Notes: generated from the sequence alone by a model not told the origin. Shown: positions 1 to 6,080, counted from the first letter of the stretch. The stretch is DNA of 6,938 nucleotides from Candidatus Babeliales bacterium (GCA_020050475.1 JAGVKP010000002.1:1-6938), one strand, 5' to 3'. Program-made: numbers and translations.

Positions 1-678
1 CTTGCATTTAATGATCCTGCTCTTTTAAAAATTGCCGACAAAGCACATCTATATGCTCATCAAGTAGGCATTACCGGATTTCCCTTAAAAAAGAGTTTTT
101 TTGAGCAAAAAGATACGGAACGCATCAAAAAAGAGTTTGGACTCCCTGACGAAAAACCAGTAGTTTTCATGCTGATGGGGGCTATGGGTTCACAAGTCAT
201 TTATAACTTTGTCCGCGAGCTCAGCCAATTGAATGAATCCTTTCACTTGATCATCTGCCTAGGGAAAAATGAAGGATTACGTAAAAAATTGGCCGCTATC
301 AAACCGATGCCGCAAGTAACCACAACCATTATTGGATTTACTGATCGGATAGCCGATTTAATGGCAGTTTCAGATTTGTGCATCACCAAAGCCGGATCGG
401 TCAGCGTCTGCGAGGCACTTTACATGCATAAACCTATAGTGCTTGATTGCACATCAAAAAGCCTTCTGTGGGAAGATTTTAATATTAACTTCATTAAAAA
501 CCATGGCTTTGGACGACCCGTACGAAAACTATCGCATCTATCATCCGTCGTCACTGATTACTTACGGCACCCAAAAAAGATTGCTGAAACCACGCATAAA
601 ATAACGCAGTTCAAAAAAGACATTTTTTCACTTAAGCTACGCTTCATCGTGGAAAAAATGCTCACCAAAATCAACTAA
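1..678 (+). CDS. Glycolipid-type glycosyltransferase (MGDG synthase/UgtP-like, GT28), C-terminal part
   Basis: The frame is open from base 1, so the gene begins upstream; 225 residues are visible. Numbered from the window edge, they match the C-terminal, nucleotide-sugar-binding half of GT-B enzymes of the MGDG synthase/processive diacylglycerol glucosyltransferase group. A linker with TGFPL (25-29) precedes a glycine-rich loop, GAMGS (60-64). A GKNE motif (89-91 plus following E) follows. GFTDRIADLM (112-121) leads into SDLCITKAGSVSVCEAL (124-140), the usual donor-binding segment. WEDFNINFI (157-165) sits where related enzymes have their E..N sugar-binding loop. Such enzymes move a sugar from UDP-sugar to diacylglycerol at the inner face of the membrane; MurG is a more distant relative. 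The GKNE and GFTD-DLM-SD signatures favour the lipid group over MurG, but acceptor and sugar cannot be read from sequence. mutY starts three bases after the stop, so the two are probably co-transcribed. Confidence 0.8.
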   Translation, partial: LAFNDPALLKIADKAHLYAHQVGITGFPLKKSFFEQKDTERIKKEFGLPDEKPVVFMLMGAMGSQVIYNFVRELSQLNESFHLIICLGKNEGLRKKLAAIKPMPQVTTTIIGFTDRIADLMAVSDLCITKAGSVSVCEALYMHKPIVLDCTSKSLLWEDFNINFIKNHGFGRPVRKLSHLSSVVTDYLRHPKKIAETTHKITQFKKDIFSLKLRFIVEKMLTKIN

Positions 679-681
679 TCT

Positions 682-1548
682 ATGCCCGCAACAGAACCAA
701 TCGTTAACACTTTAACCTACTTTAATCGGTTATCAGATTCTGACAAGCTAAGCTTTTTCAGATCCACCATCTGGAAGCATTATAAAGAACATAGCCGCCA
801 GTTTACGTGGCGCCAAACCACAGATCCGTATCATATTTTTGTATCTGAAGTAATGCTGCAGCAGACGCAAACATTTCGCGTCGCTCCTAAATACGAAGCT
901 TTTATTGCGGCTTTTCCTACTTTTGAGGCGTTGGCGCAAGCCCCCTTTGAACATGTACTGAGCTACTGGAAAGGGCTTGGGTATAACCGACGCGCACTTA
1001 ACCTGCAACGTGCTGCACAGATAGTGGTAAATCAATACAATGGCATTTTACCTGATGATCCACTCTTAATAGACCTGCTACCAGGCATCGGAGCTGCAAC
1101 GGCCTCATCAATATGCGCATTTGCTTTTAATAAGTCGACCGTTTTTATTGAGACGAATATTCGAGCGGTTTTTATCCATTTTTTCTTTCAAAGCTCATCA
1201 AAAGTGCATGATAACGAAATTCGACCCTTGGTTGCACAAACGGTATCTCAAGAAAATCCGCGCCATTGGTATTACGCTTTAATGGATTACGGGGCCATGC
1301 TCAAAAAAAACTTTGGTAATCCCTCTCGAAAAAGTAAGCATCATGCAAAACAAAGCAGTTTTGAAGGGTCTGACCGCCAAATTCGTGGCCTTATTCTCCA
1401 TCATCTGCTTGAAAAAAAACATCTCTCTATCAACGAATTTTTACAGCTGATTAATCAAGAGCCAGCACGCATTGAGCGCCAACTTGCCGCTCTCTTAAAG
1501 GATGGGCTCATAAAGACCGAAAAAGACCTGTTTAGTATTAACAGCTAG
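682..1548 (+). CDS. mutY: A/G-specific adenine glycosylase, MutY-like, lacking the Fe-S cluster ligands
   Basis: This is a 288-residue HhH-GPD DNA glycosylase. The MutY family removes adenine mispaired with 8-oxoguanine or guanine. Visible motifs are WR at 43-44, SEVMLQQTQ at 55-63 with the catalytic acid E56, GLGYNRRA at 98-105, and the helix-hairpin-helix loop LLPGIGAATA at 132-141. The normally invariant aspartate of the DGN/DTH motif is replaced by glutamate in IETNIR (E157). The four cysteines of the [4Fe-4S] loop are absent: residues 192-235 contain none, and the only cysteine is C145 beside the HhH. After about residue 236 the tail looks like a small winged helix, not the MutT-like domain that reads 8-oxoguanine in classic MutY (E. 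coli protein about 350 residues). I recall similar cluster-less homologues in other reduced bacteria. No clear Shine-Dalgarno is seen; ATG 682 is chosen because it sits three bases after the upstream stop. Confidence 0.88.
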   Translation: MPATEPIVNTLTYFNRLSDSDKLSFFRSTIWKHYKEHSRQFTWRQTTDPYHIFVSEVMLQQTQTFRVAPKYEAFIAAFPTFEALAQAPFEHVLSYWKGLGYNRRALNLQRAAQIVVNQYNGILPDDPLLIDLLPGIGAATASSICAFAFNKSTVFIETNIRAVFIHFFFQSSSKVHDNEIRPLVAQTVSQENPRHWYYALMDYGAMLKKNFGNPSRKSKHHAKQSSFEGSDRQIRGLILHHLLEKKHLSINEFLQLINQEPARIERQLAALLKDGLIKTEKDLFSINS

Positions 1549-1559
1549 CTATAATATTA

Positions 1560-1587
1560 TTGCATAATAGAATTTATAGCATATAAA
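1560..1587 (+). promoter_or_regulatory. Possible sigma70-type promoter for the exported Skp1/WD40-like gene
   Basis: In the A+T-rich spacer after mutY, TTGCAT (1560-1565) is followed after 16 bases by TATAAA (1582-1587). The -35 match is weak (TTG only) and the -10 is good. A perfect TATAAT at 1550-1555 is an alternative -10, but it has no recognisable -35. Either would give a short leader ending in the GGAG Shine-Dalgarno at 1612-1615. A+T richness makes chance matches likely. Confidence 0.33.
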
Positions 1588-1620
1588 ATAGAGTCATATG
1601 TCTACCAAACGGGAGTAGTA

Positions 1621-3597
1621 ATGATTCATATTTTCATGATAGTCGCTTTTTTAATTAACTTTTCTTCATGTAATGCTTTGCAAGTTACGCTAAAAAATCA
1701 GCAAATAGTAACGCTTACTGCAGATCAAATTAAGCTTCTTTCGAATTACTCACAAACCGTACGCGACGATCTACACAATCAGTCTTCGCTTATCAACTTA
1801 CCAGCAATAGATAGAGACATATTTTTATTTTTAATTAATACAATTTTACCGTCACTAAACGATCCGAAAAAAGCCAAAAAACTTCTGGACAATTTTAAAA
1901 AAAACCATTCAGTCGATGATCAAGAAAATCTCTTCTCGCTTATCAGATTCCTGGATATTGAAGCCCTAGAAGGCGCAGCAGCTGCGCAAAAACCGATGGA
2001 TATCGAGGAAACAATTTTTGAAATTACCTGGCCAACAGACAAGAATCTACAAAAAATATATAATTCAATTTTTGATGCTTCCCAAACACTCAAAAACTAT
2101 CTTGCTGATCAGAATATAGAACGCAAGGCTGGAAACAAAATACCGACACCCGGACTAACAAAATCTCACTGGGATTTACTTGTAGTCGCTACCAAACAAT
2201 TAAAAGATCTGACACAAAAGCCTGCATTTAATGACGTGGAAAGATTGTCTTCACTTCTTTCATTGAATGAACTTGCCGCACTCAGTCAAACAGCAGATTT
2301 TTTTGAAATGCCAATCTTGATCAATGCAATCAGTAATTCCATCGCCCTACGATTGCATAAAAAAGAGACCCTCAAAGAGCTTTACAAAAATCAAAATAGC
2401 CTGAAAGAAATTATAGAACTTCTTACGCCAGCAATGCAAAATACGGTACGCAACAGCTTGCTGAATTTAATTGCACAACAAAGAAAAATTTCTCAGCAAG
2501 TCAGAAACGTTGGTATAAGTCAGAATGGAAAATTGATAGCCGGAATAGCAGCCAAAAAAATACTTCTATGGCATAGCGACAATTTAGAAAAAAAAGAACA
2601 AATTTCTATTTTTGACGAACATGCATTTACCATTGGTGTCTCACCTGATGGATCATTGATCGCAGCGTATATGCCTTCAAGTGGTGAAATTTTCGTTTAC
2701 AATGTGAAAAGAAAACAATCTATTGATGCTATCAAAGTAGACTTTATCATATCACAGATCGAATTTAGTGATGGCAATAAGCATGTAATCGCAACCGGGC
2801 CAAAAGCGCCGATTATTTTTGCTCAGCTGACCGATGGACTACCTCAAGTTAAGCAGCTCACGCCATGGGGAGATTCATATTTTTATCGCGATCTGGAAAA
2901 TATCTATTTTGCTCAGCTTTCATTTATACAAAATACATCTAGTTTTTCAGCACTTTATCTTCAACGTCTGACTGAAACGTCTCATTTTGTTTTAACAAGC
3001 TATGTTACGGGAAATAGCCAAAAAAAGCAGCTTTCAACTCATAACTTTATTGAAAAATTTACCTTATCTTTAGGCAACCCATCTACAGCTTTCAGTCAAG
3101 CTCAACAGATGCTCGCATTTATCTCAAATGATGAATTAATTCTGTACTCTATTGCTACGGAAAAAATAGATCCCTTGCTATTGTCCCGAAAGAAATTGAA
3201 TCTGATTAGCAGCCTTGCCCTCAATCAAGAGGCCTCACTTCTGGCAATTGGCTATAGCAACGGCCAACTTGAGCTGTATTCTACTCAAGCGAAAAAACTT
3301 ATAATGACTTTTGAATTATTGCCGGAAAAAATTAATTTTCTTCAGTTCGCAGCAGATAATACCCTTCTTGCCTCATCAACTAAAAATATCTACCTTTACG
3401 ATACTGCCTTTGAAAACTATTTCCTGCAGGAATCATCATTATCTCTGGCCGAAATTGTGGTAATGACACTTTATAAATTAATTACAGCCGAAAAAAAAGA
3501 GCCGGAATTTTTGAAAGACTCATACTTGTGGAGCGTATTTTCTGCGCTACCTGATGACGTTGTTATTGCACTTCATAGCTGGGCAGAAAAAAAGTAA
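1621..3597 (+). CDS. Exported protein with two Skp1/BTB-like domains and a WD40-type beta-propeller
   Basis: This 658-residue protein has no function I can name. Start ATG 1621 follows GGAG at 1612-1615 by five bases. Residues 1-19 are a hydrophobic leader. Cleavage after CNA (17-19) is plausible, and C17 in FSSC is a poor lipobox, so signal peptidase I or II is undecided. Residues 20-120 resemble a Skp1/BTB fold: an initial strand pair (QVTLKNQQIVTL), a LS-x-T-x-D helix (40-50), LINLPAID (57-64) and LFSLIRFLDIEALEGAA (104-120). A second copy spans about 134-245, with ASQTLKNYL (153-161), PTPGLT (175-180) and LSLNELAALSQTADFFEM (213-230). From about 290 to 596 come propeller-like blades with SxDGxLIA and LxVY/LYD strands, for example 336-363, 528-556 and 571-594. 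The tail has LPDDVVIAL (643-651). Skp1 and WD40 domains are protein-interaction modules common in eukaryotic ubiquitin ligases, so a host-interaction role is an inference. The gene is probably monocistronic, closed by the hairpin after its stop. Confidence 0.82.
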   Translation: MIHIFMIVAFLINFSSCNALQVTLKNQQIVTLTADQIKLLSNYSQTVRDDLHNQSSLINLPAIDRDIFLFLINTILPSLNDPKKAKKLLDNFKKNHSVDDQENLFSLIRFLDIEALEGAAAAQKPMDIEETIFEITWPTDKNLQKIYNSIFDASQTLKNYLADQNIERKAGNKIPTPGLTKSHWDLLVVATKQLKDLTQKPAFNDVERLSSLLSLNELAALSQTADFFEMPILINAISNSIALRLHKKETLKELYKNQNSLKEIIELLTPAMQNTVRNSLLNLIAQQRKISQQVRNVGISQNGKLIAGIAAKKILLWHSDNLEKKEQISIFDEHAFTIGVSPDGSLIAAYMPSSGEIFVYNVKRKQSIDAIKVDFIISQIEFSDGNKHVIATGPKAPIIFAQLTDGLPQVKQLTPWGDSYFYRDLENIYFAQLSFIQNTSSFSALYLQRLTETSHFVLTSYVTGNSQKKQLSTHNFIEKFTLSLGNPSTAFSQAQQMLAFISNDELILYSIATEKIDPLLLSRKKLNLISSLALNQEASLLAIGYSNGQLELYSTQAKKLIMTFELLPEKINFLQFAADNTLLASSTKNIYLYDTAFENYFLQESSLSLAEIVVMTLYKLITAEKKEPEFLKDSYLWSVFSALPDDVVIALHSWAEKK

Positions 3598-3627
3598 GCG
3601 GCCAACCTGTTGGGTTGAACCGCTTTT
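3587..3627. terminator. Bidirectional intrinsic terminator between convergent genes
   Basis: The 5' arm AAGCGG (3596-3601) pairs with CCGCTT (3620-3625), and CAACC (3603-3607) pairs with GGTTG (3613-3617). The loop is five bases, with a small internal mismatch. On the plus strand the stem runs into TTTT (3624-3627). On the minus strand it runs into a T7 tract (complement of A7 at 3587-3593). It overlaps the stop codon of the plus-strand gene and lies 34 bases beyond the end of rpsR, so it can serve both transcription units. Confidence 0.75.
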
Positions 3628-3660
3628 CAAACTAGTTATTGCATGTACTGGTACTGACTT

Positions 3661-3954
3661 TTAAAAGTCAGCTGCGCAATACGGAATGAGCGCCATGACA
3701 CGAGATTTTTTAATATTTGATGAAAGCTCTCGTTGATGACGCGCGCAGGTTCCTGAGATACGCGATGGTAAAATCTTACCACGCTCGGTTAAAAAACCTC
3801 TCAAAAGCGGCGAGTTTTTGTAATCAAGCATCACTGATTGCTCATCGCTTCCGCAAAAGCGGCAATGTTTTTTGGGAACAAATGAAAGGCGACGTGCCTT
3901 TTTGCGCAAAAGACGTGAACTAATTTTTAGTTTTGCGAATTTTTTCTTTGCCAT
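3661..3954 (-). CDS. rpsR: Small ribosomal subunit protein bS18
   Basis: This 97-residue S18 is a little longer than the usual 75-85 because of a basic N-terminal extension and a short tail after IPY. The core signatures are clear: LDYKN (43-47), [17 protein letters not shown] (54-70), RHQREL (72-77) and [12 protein letters not shown] (81-92). C31 and C34 (CRFC) with C70 and H73 (CARH) form a possible zinc-binding set, like the C+ forms of several bacterial ribosomal proteins. S18 pairs with S6 on the platform of the 30S subunit near the central domain of 16S rRNA. The gene starts 19 bases after the rpsF stop, with AAGGT at 3964-3968 as a Shine-Dalgarno nine bases before the ATG. No rplI follows; the strand ends in the shared terminator. 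Confidence 0.96.
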   Translation of the reverse strand: MAKKKFAKLKISSRLLRKKARRLSFVPKKHCRFCGSDEQSVMLDYKNSPLLRGFLTERGKILPSRISGTCARHQRELSSNIKKSRVMALIPYCAADF

Positions 3955-3973
3955 TATCGAACTACCTTATCAA

Positions 3974-4441
3974 TTACTCGTTATTTGTTTCTAATTCAGC
4001 ACTCTCAGCCTGACGGGATTCAAATGAACCAGCATTATTTAAAATGCCTTTCATTTTATTTTCGCGCAAGAAAGTGTCGACATCTTGCGAAGGTGCTTCC
4101 TCTAGAGACTCAGGCTTGAAATACGCAAGCGATCTGCTGCTGTCAAGGCGAGAGATCATGTGTCTCATAGCAAGTTGGGTATATTTGACTTTGAAGAGCG
4201 TATCCAGTTCTTTGACCAACGCGTCACTGTGCGCCTTATCAACTTCAAAGCGGATAAGATAGTAGACCCCATAGTCATTCGACCATACTGGGTAAGCAAG
4301 ATGATATTTACCCCAACGCTCAAACGATAGCAATGCACCATTTGATTTTTTTACCAACCCCTCAATGTGACTTTCTAAAGAGGTTGCTTCGTTGGCAGTA
4401 ATCTCTGGAACTGCCAGAATAAGAATTTCGTAACGTACCAT
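3974..4441 (-). CDS. rpsF: Small ribosomal subunit protein bS6 with long C-terminal extension
   Basis: This 155-residue S6 has a conserved core over about residues 1-98. VRYEILILAVPEI (2-14) is the first strand, ERWGKYHLAYPV (41-52) is the family signature, YGVYYLIRFEV (57-67) is the central strand, and VKYTQLAMRHM (85-95) is the last strand. Most S6 proteins have WGKR; here the position is WGKY. Residues 100-155 form an acidic/polar extension ending in ELETNNE, longer than the acidic tail of E. coli S6 and probably disordered. S6 binds S18 and the central domain of 16S rRNA during 30S assembly. It leads the two-gene operon with rpsR. AAAGGG at 4452-4457 is the Shine-Dalgarno, ten bases before ATG 4441. 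The leader upstream contains competing hairpins described separately. Many bacteria have ssb between these genes; here it is absent. Confidence 0.96.
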   Translation of the reverse strand: MVRYEILILAVPEITANEATSLESHIEGLVKKSNGALLSFERWGKYHLAYPVWSNDYGVYYLIRFEVDKAHSDALVKELDTLFKVKYTQLAMRHMISRLDSSRSLAYFKPESLEEAPSQDVDTFLRENKMKGILNNAGSFESRQAESAELETNNE

Positions 4442-4470
4442 TGATGGTAATCCCTTTGTAACTAAATGGA

Positions 4471-4513
4471 AGTGTTAAAAAACACTATAAAACAACTGTT
4501 GTTTTATTTAGTG
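4471..4513 (-). promoter_or_regulatory. Candidate attenuator-like leader of the rpsF-rpsR operon (two overlapping hairpins)
   Basis: A perfect 10-bp inverted repeat with a single central base (4487-4507, ATAAAACAAC/GTTGTTTTAT) extends through CACT (4483-4486) and AGTG (4510-4513), with a two-base bulge. On the transcribed minus strand this stem is followed directly by six T residues, like a weak A+T-rich intrinsic terminator. A second perfect 6-bp hairpin with a four-base loop (4471-4486, AGTGTT/AACACT) reuses the same CACT block, so the two cannot form together. This is the geometry of an attenuator or other RNA switch. The 21-base palindrome could instead be a DNA operator. I do not see the CCG element known for S6:S18-binding leaders. 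Confidence 0.45.
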
Positions 4514-4522
4514 GATAGTACC

Positions 4523-4550
4523 AGTATAGATAAAGCTCAAAAAAAGCCAA
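4523..4550 (-). promoter_or_regulatory. Likely promoter of rpsF-rpsR
   Basis: Reading the minus strand, TTGGCT (complement of 4545-4550) is followed after 16 bases by TATACT (complement of 4523-4528), four and five matches to the sigma70 consensus. Transcription would begin near 4516, just before the palindromic leader, giving an untranslated leader of about 75 bases. The site lies between the regulator's terminator and the leader hairpins. Confidence 0.5.
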
Positions 4551-4559
4551 ATCTAAAGG

Positions 4560-4588
4560 AAAAACCCCGGTTTTGCAACCGAGGTTTT
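4560..4588 (-). terminator. Intrinsic terminator of the HTH/S24 regulator gene
   Basis: On the minus strand, a 12-bp stem (arms 4577-4588 and 4561-4572, one G-U pair, four-base loop) is followed by a run of five T residues (4564-4560). It begins 15 bases beyond the regulator's stop. It separates the regulator from the rpsF operon on the same strand, so rpsF needs its own promoter. Confidence 0.82.
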
Positions 4589-4603
4589 CTTGCTAGGCAA
4601 TTT

Positions 4604-5275
4604 TTATACTAATTTTTGATTTCTCTGAATTATGCGGCCGATAATTCTAAAGTGATCTTTGCCGCGAATAAGAGCAACAGGAGCTGTCTTATGATTGACC
4701 GACTCTAAAACTATAAAATCTTCAGTGTAGGTAATCTGCATAATTGCGCGTACCTGTGTATCATTGCCATACTCGACAGCTGCAATATCTCCCGATCTAG
4801 TCCATACTTCAGGCGAAACAATTAAGAGATCCCCCTTAACAAAGGTAGGCGCCATTAAATTGTTATCTATTGAAAGAGCAAAGCATGAACTATCGGTGGT
4901 ATTTAAAACCGGAACAAATTCATCCTTATGACCACTGGTAATCTGCATAAGCTGATTATTGTACGGCGATGGATTAGCCGGAATTTCGCCAACGACCGGT
5001 ACAATTTGAACCTTAAGCTTTACATCGGCTTGTTCTGGCATGCTTACATTGCTATCAATATTATCGGTACGCTGTTTGCGCTGAGCAAAAAGATCAACCG
5101 GGCTCATTTCAAAAGCGTTTGCTAACTTTTTAAGAGAATCTTCATTCCAGCGACGAGTGCCATTTTTAATGTGCGTCAAATAGCTTTCAGACATCCCAGT
5201 TTTTTCAGCAAGCGTTTTGGTTGTCCACCCTTTTTCTCTGAGTAGTTCTTTAACGCGCAATGTAGTAGAAGACAT
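4604..5275 (-). CDS. LexA/CI-type regulator: XRE helix-turn-helix plus S24 domain with altered active site
   Basis: This 223-residue protein has a Cro/CI-type helix-turn-helix at about 6-63 (TTKTLAEKTGMSESYLTHIKNG, 18-39) joined by a polar linker to an S24/LexA-type C-terminal fold at about 90-218. In cleavable members the C-terminal half carries an Ala-Gly cut site, a catalytic serine in a GDSM motif and a lysine in VKRL. Here the matching positions are EIPAN (97-101, no Ala-Gly), NNLMAP (138-143, L140 where serine is expected) and VRAI (175-178, R176 for lysine). KGDLLIV (147-153) and GDIAAVEYG (162-170) confirm the fold. I infer a DNA-binding repressor that still dimerises but does not cut itself. 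It has its own promoter and terminator, with GGAG at 5285-5288 nine bases before ATG 5275. It is divergent from rnhB. A phage-type repressor that has become resident is an alternative origin, though no phage genes are nearby. Confidence 0.88.
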   Translation of the reverse strand: MSSTTLRVKELLREKGWTTKTLAEKTGMSESYLTHIKNGTRRWNEDSLKKLANAFEMSPVDLFAQRKQRTDNIDSNVSMPEQADVKLKVQIVPVVGEIPANPSPYNNQLMQITSGHKDEFVPVLNTTDSSCFALSIDNNLMAPTFVKGDLLIVSPEVWTRSGDIAAVEYGNDTQVRAIMQITYTEDFIVLESVNHKTAPVALIRGKDHFRIIGRIIQRNQKLV

Positions 5276-5308
5276 CTGCTTCTGCTCCTCTTGGTATTTG
5301 TGACAATT

Positions 5309-5335
5309 TTGATAGTATGGTTACACATATATATT
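5309..5335 (+). promoter_or_regulatory. Possible promoter for rnhB, facing the regulator promoter
   Basis: TTGATA (5309-5314, five of six) is followed after a short 15-base spacer by TATATT (5330-5335, five of six). The short spacing lowers confidence. If real, it lies inside the regulator's leader region and its transcript would cross the regulator promoter, so the two units would be coupled. Confidence 0.28.
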
Positions 5336-5339
5336 TCTA

Positions 5340-5368
5340 ATTGTATCCCTCGCCAATATTCTTGTCAA
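5340..5368 (-). promoter_or_regulatory. Strong sigma70-type promoter of the HTH/S24 regulator
   Basis: On the minus strand a perfect TTGACA (complement of 5363-5368) is followed after exactly 17 bases by TACAAT (complement of 5340-5345), a five-of-six -10. Transcription would begin near 5333, giving a leader of about 57 bases that includes GGAG (5285-5288). The -35 box lies only 16 bases from the rnhB start codon, so activity here could affect divergent rnhB expression. Confidence 0.8.
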
Positions 5369-5384
5369 ATGGAAAAAATGCCGC

Positions 5385-6080
5385 ATGGTCACCATAAAAC
5401 TCAAAGAACGATTCATTAAAAATCAGTTTGAGAAGTTGGCATGGCAAGAAGGAGCCATGGTATGTGGTATTGATGAAGTTGGACGCGGATGCCTGGCAGG
5501 CCCGGTCGTCACGGCAGCTGCCATTTTACTGCCCGGCAAACAGAATTTTTGCCTCAAGGATTCTAAACTTTTGTCTCAACAAGAATTACAAACGGCATAT
5601 AAATGGGTCACAAAAAACGCCATTTTTTCTACTTCTTTGGTAAATCATCGCGAAATTGATGTATACAATATTTACTATGCAACCATGAAGGCGATGAAGC
5701 GCGCCCTGATGCAACTCCTAGCTCACTGTCCACAGCTTCCCCGTGCGGTGTTAATAGATGCGATGCCTCTTGATCTAAGCGGAACTCCTTATCATGATCT
5801 GGCCGTATACTCATTTCCTTTTGGAGAACAGCGATCAACGAGCATCGCCGCCGCCTCAATTATTGCCAAAGTTACCAGAGACAACCTGATGCACAAACTC
5901 GCTGCGTCATTCCCTCAATATCATTTAGCTCAGCACAAAGGGTACTGTACCAAAATGCACCAAGAAGCGGTGCGCACTTTTGGAAGCTCAATAATCCATC
6001 GCGAGCGTTTTTTAGAAAATAAATCGTTTGCCCAAAAAAAGGAGCAATGTAATGAAGGGGAACAACAAACCATTTGCTGA
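5385..6080 (+). CDS. rnhB: Ribonuclease HII
   Basis: This 231-residue RNase HII cleaves the RNA strand of RNA-DNA hybrids and single ribonucleotides embedded in DNA, in the cytoplasm with Mg2+ or Mn2+. The four family motifs are intact: GIDEVGRG (28-35; metal ligands D30, E31), KDSKLLS (58-64), VLIDAM (122-127; D125) and STSIAAASIIAKVTRD (151-166; D166). Length and order are typical of the family. Residues 212-231 form a polar tail that overlaps the next gene. Start ATG 5385 has only a weak purine-rich upstream stretch (GGAAAAAA, 5371-5378). It is kept because no in-frame ATG is visible upstream and the N-terminus has normal length. The gene leads a plus-strand group with the HAS-barrel gene and the following exported protein, and is divergent from the LexA-type regulator. 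Confidence 0.95.
   Translation: MVTIKLKERFIKNQFEKLAWQEGAMVCGIDEVGRGCLAGPVVTAAAILLPGKQNFCLKDSKLLSQQELQTAYKWVTKNAIFSTSLVNHREIDVYNIYYATMKAMKRALMQLLAHCPQLPRAVLIDAMPLDLSGTPYHDLAVYSFPFGEQRSTSIAAASIIAKVTRDNLMHKLAASFPQYHLAQHKGYCTKMHQEAVRTFGSSIIHRERFLENKSFAQKKEQCNEGEQQTIC
6041..6044 (+). promoter_or_regulatory. Shine-Dalgarno deciding the start of the HAS-barrel gene
   Basis: GGAG, preceded by seven A residues, lies inside the end of rnhB seven bases before ATG 6052. This favours 6052 over the upstream in-frame TTG at 6028 and implies translational coupling with rnhB. Confidence 0.75.

Noticed and set aside
748..1035. Open frame on the minus strand inside mutY
   Set aside because: It lies wholly within a well-supported gene, has no recognisable domain and no plausible ribosome binding site.
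1660..1671. Lipoprotein cleavage at FSSC in the large exported protein
   Set aside because: Phenylalanine at -3 is a poor lipobox and CNA offers a signal peptidase I site, so lipidation is not claimed.
3717..3923. Plus-strand open frame over rpsR
   Set aside because: It is antisense to a highly conserved ribosomal protein gene, so the frame is a by-product of its coding constraint.
4514..4520. GATAGTA shared by the rpsF promoter region and the regulator leader (also 5311-5317)
   Set aside because: A 7-base match in an A+T-rich window is easily chance and the flanks do not agree.
5629..5859. Minus-strand open frame inside rnhB
   Set aside because: It overlaps the RNase HII motifs and shows no domain of its own.
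6028..6051. TTG at 6028 as the start of the HAS-barrel gene
   Set aside because: ATG 6052 has a well-spaced GGAG and the eight extra residues look like rnhB shadow sequence.
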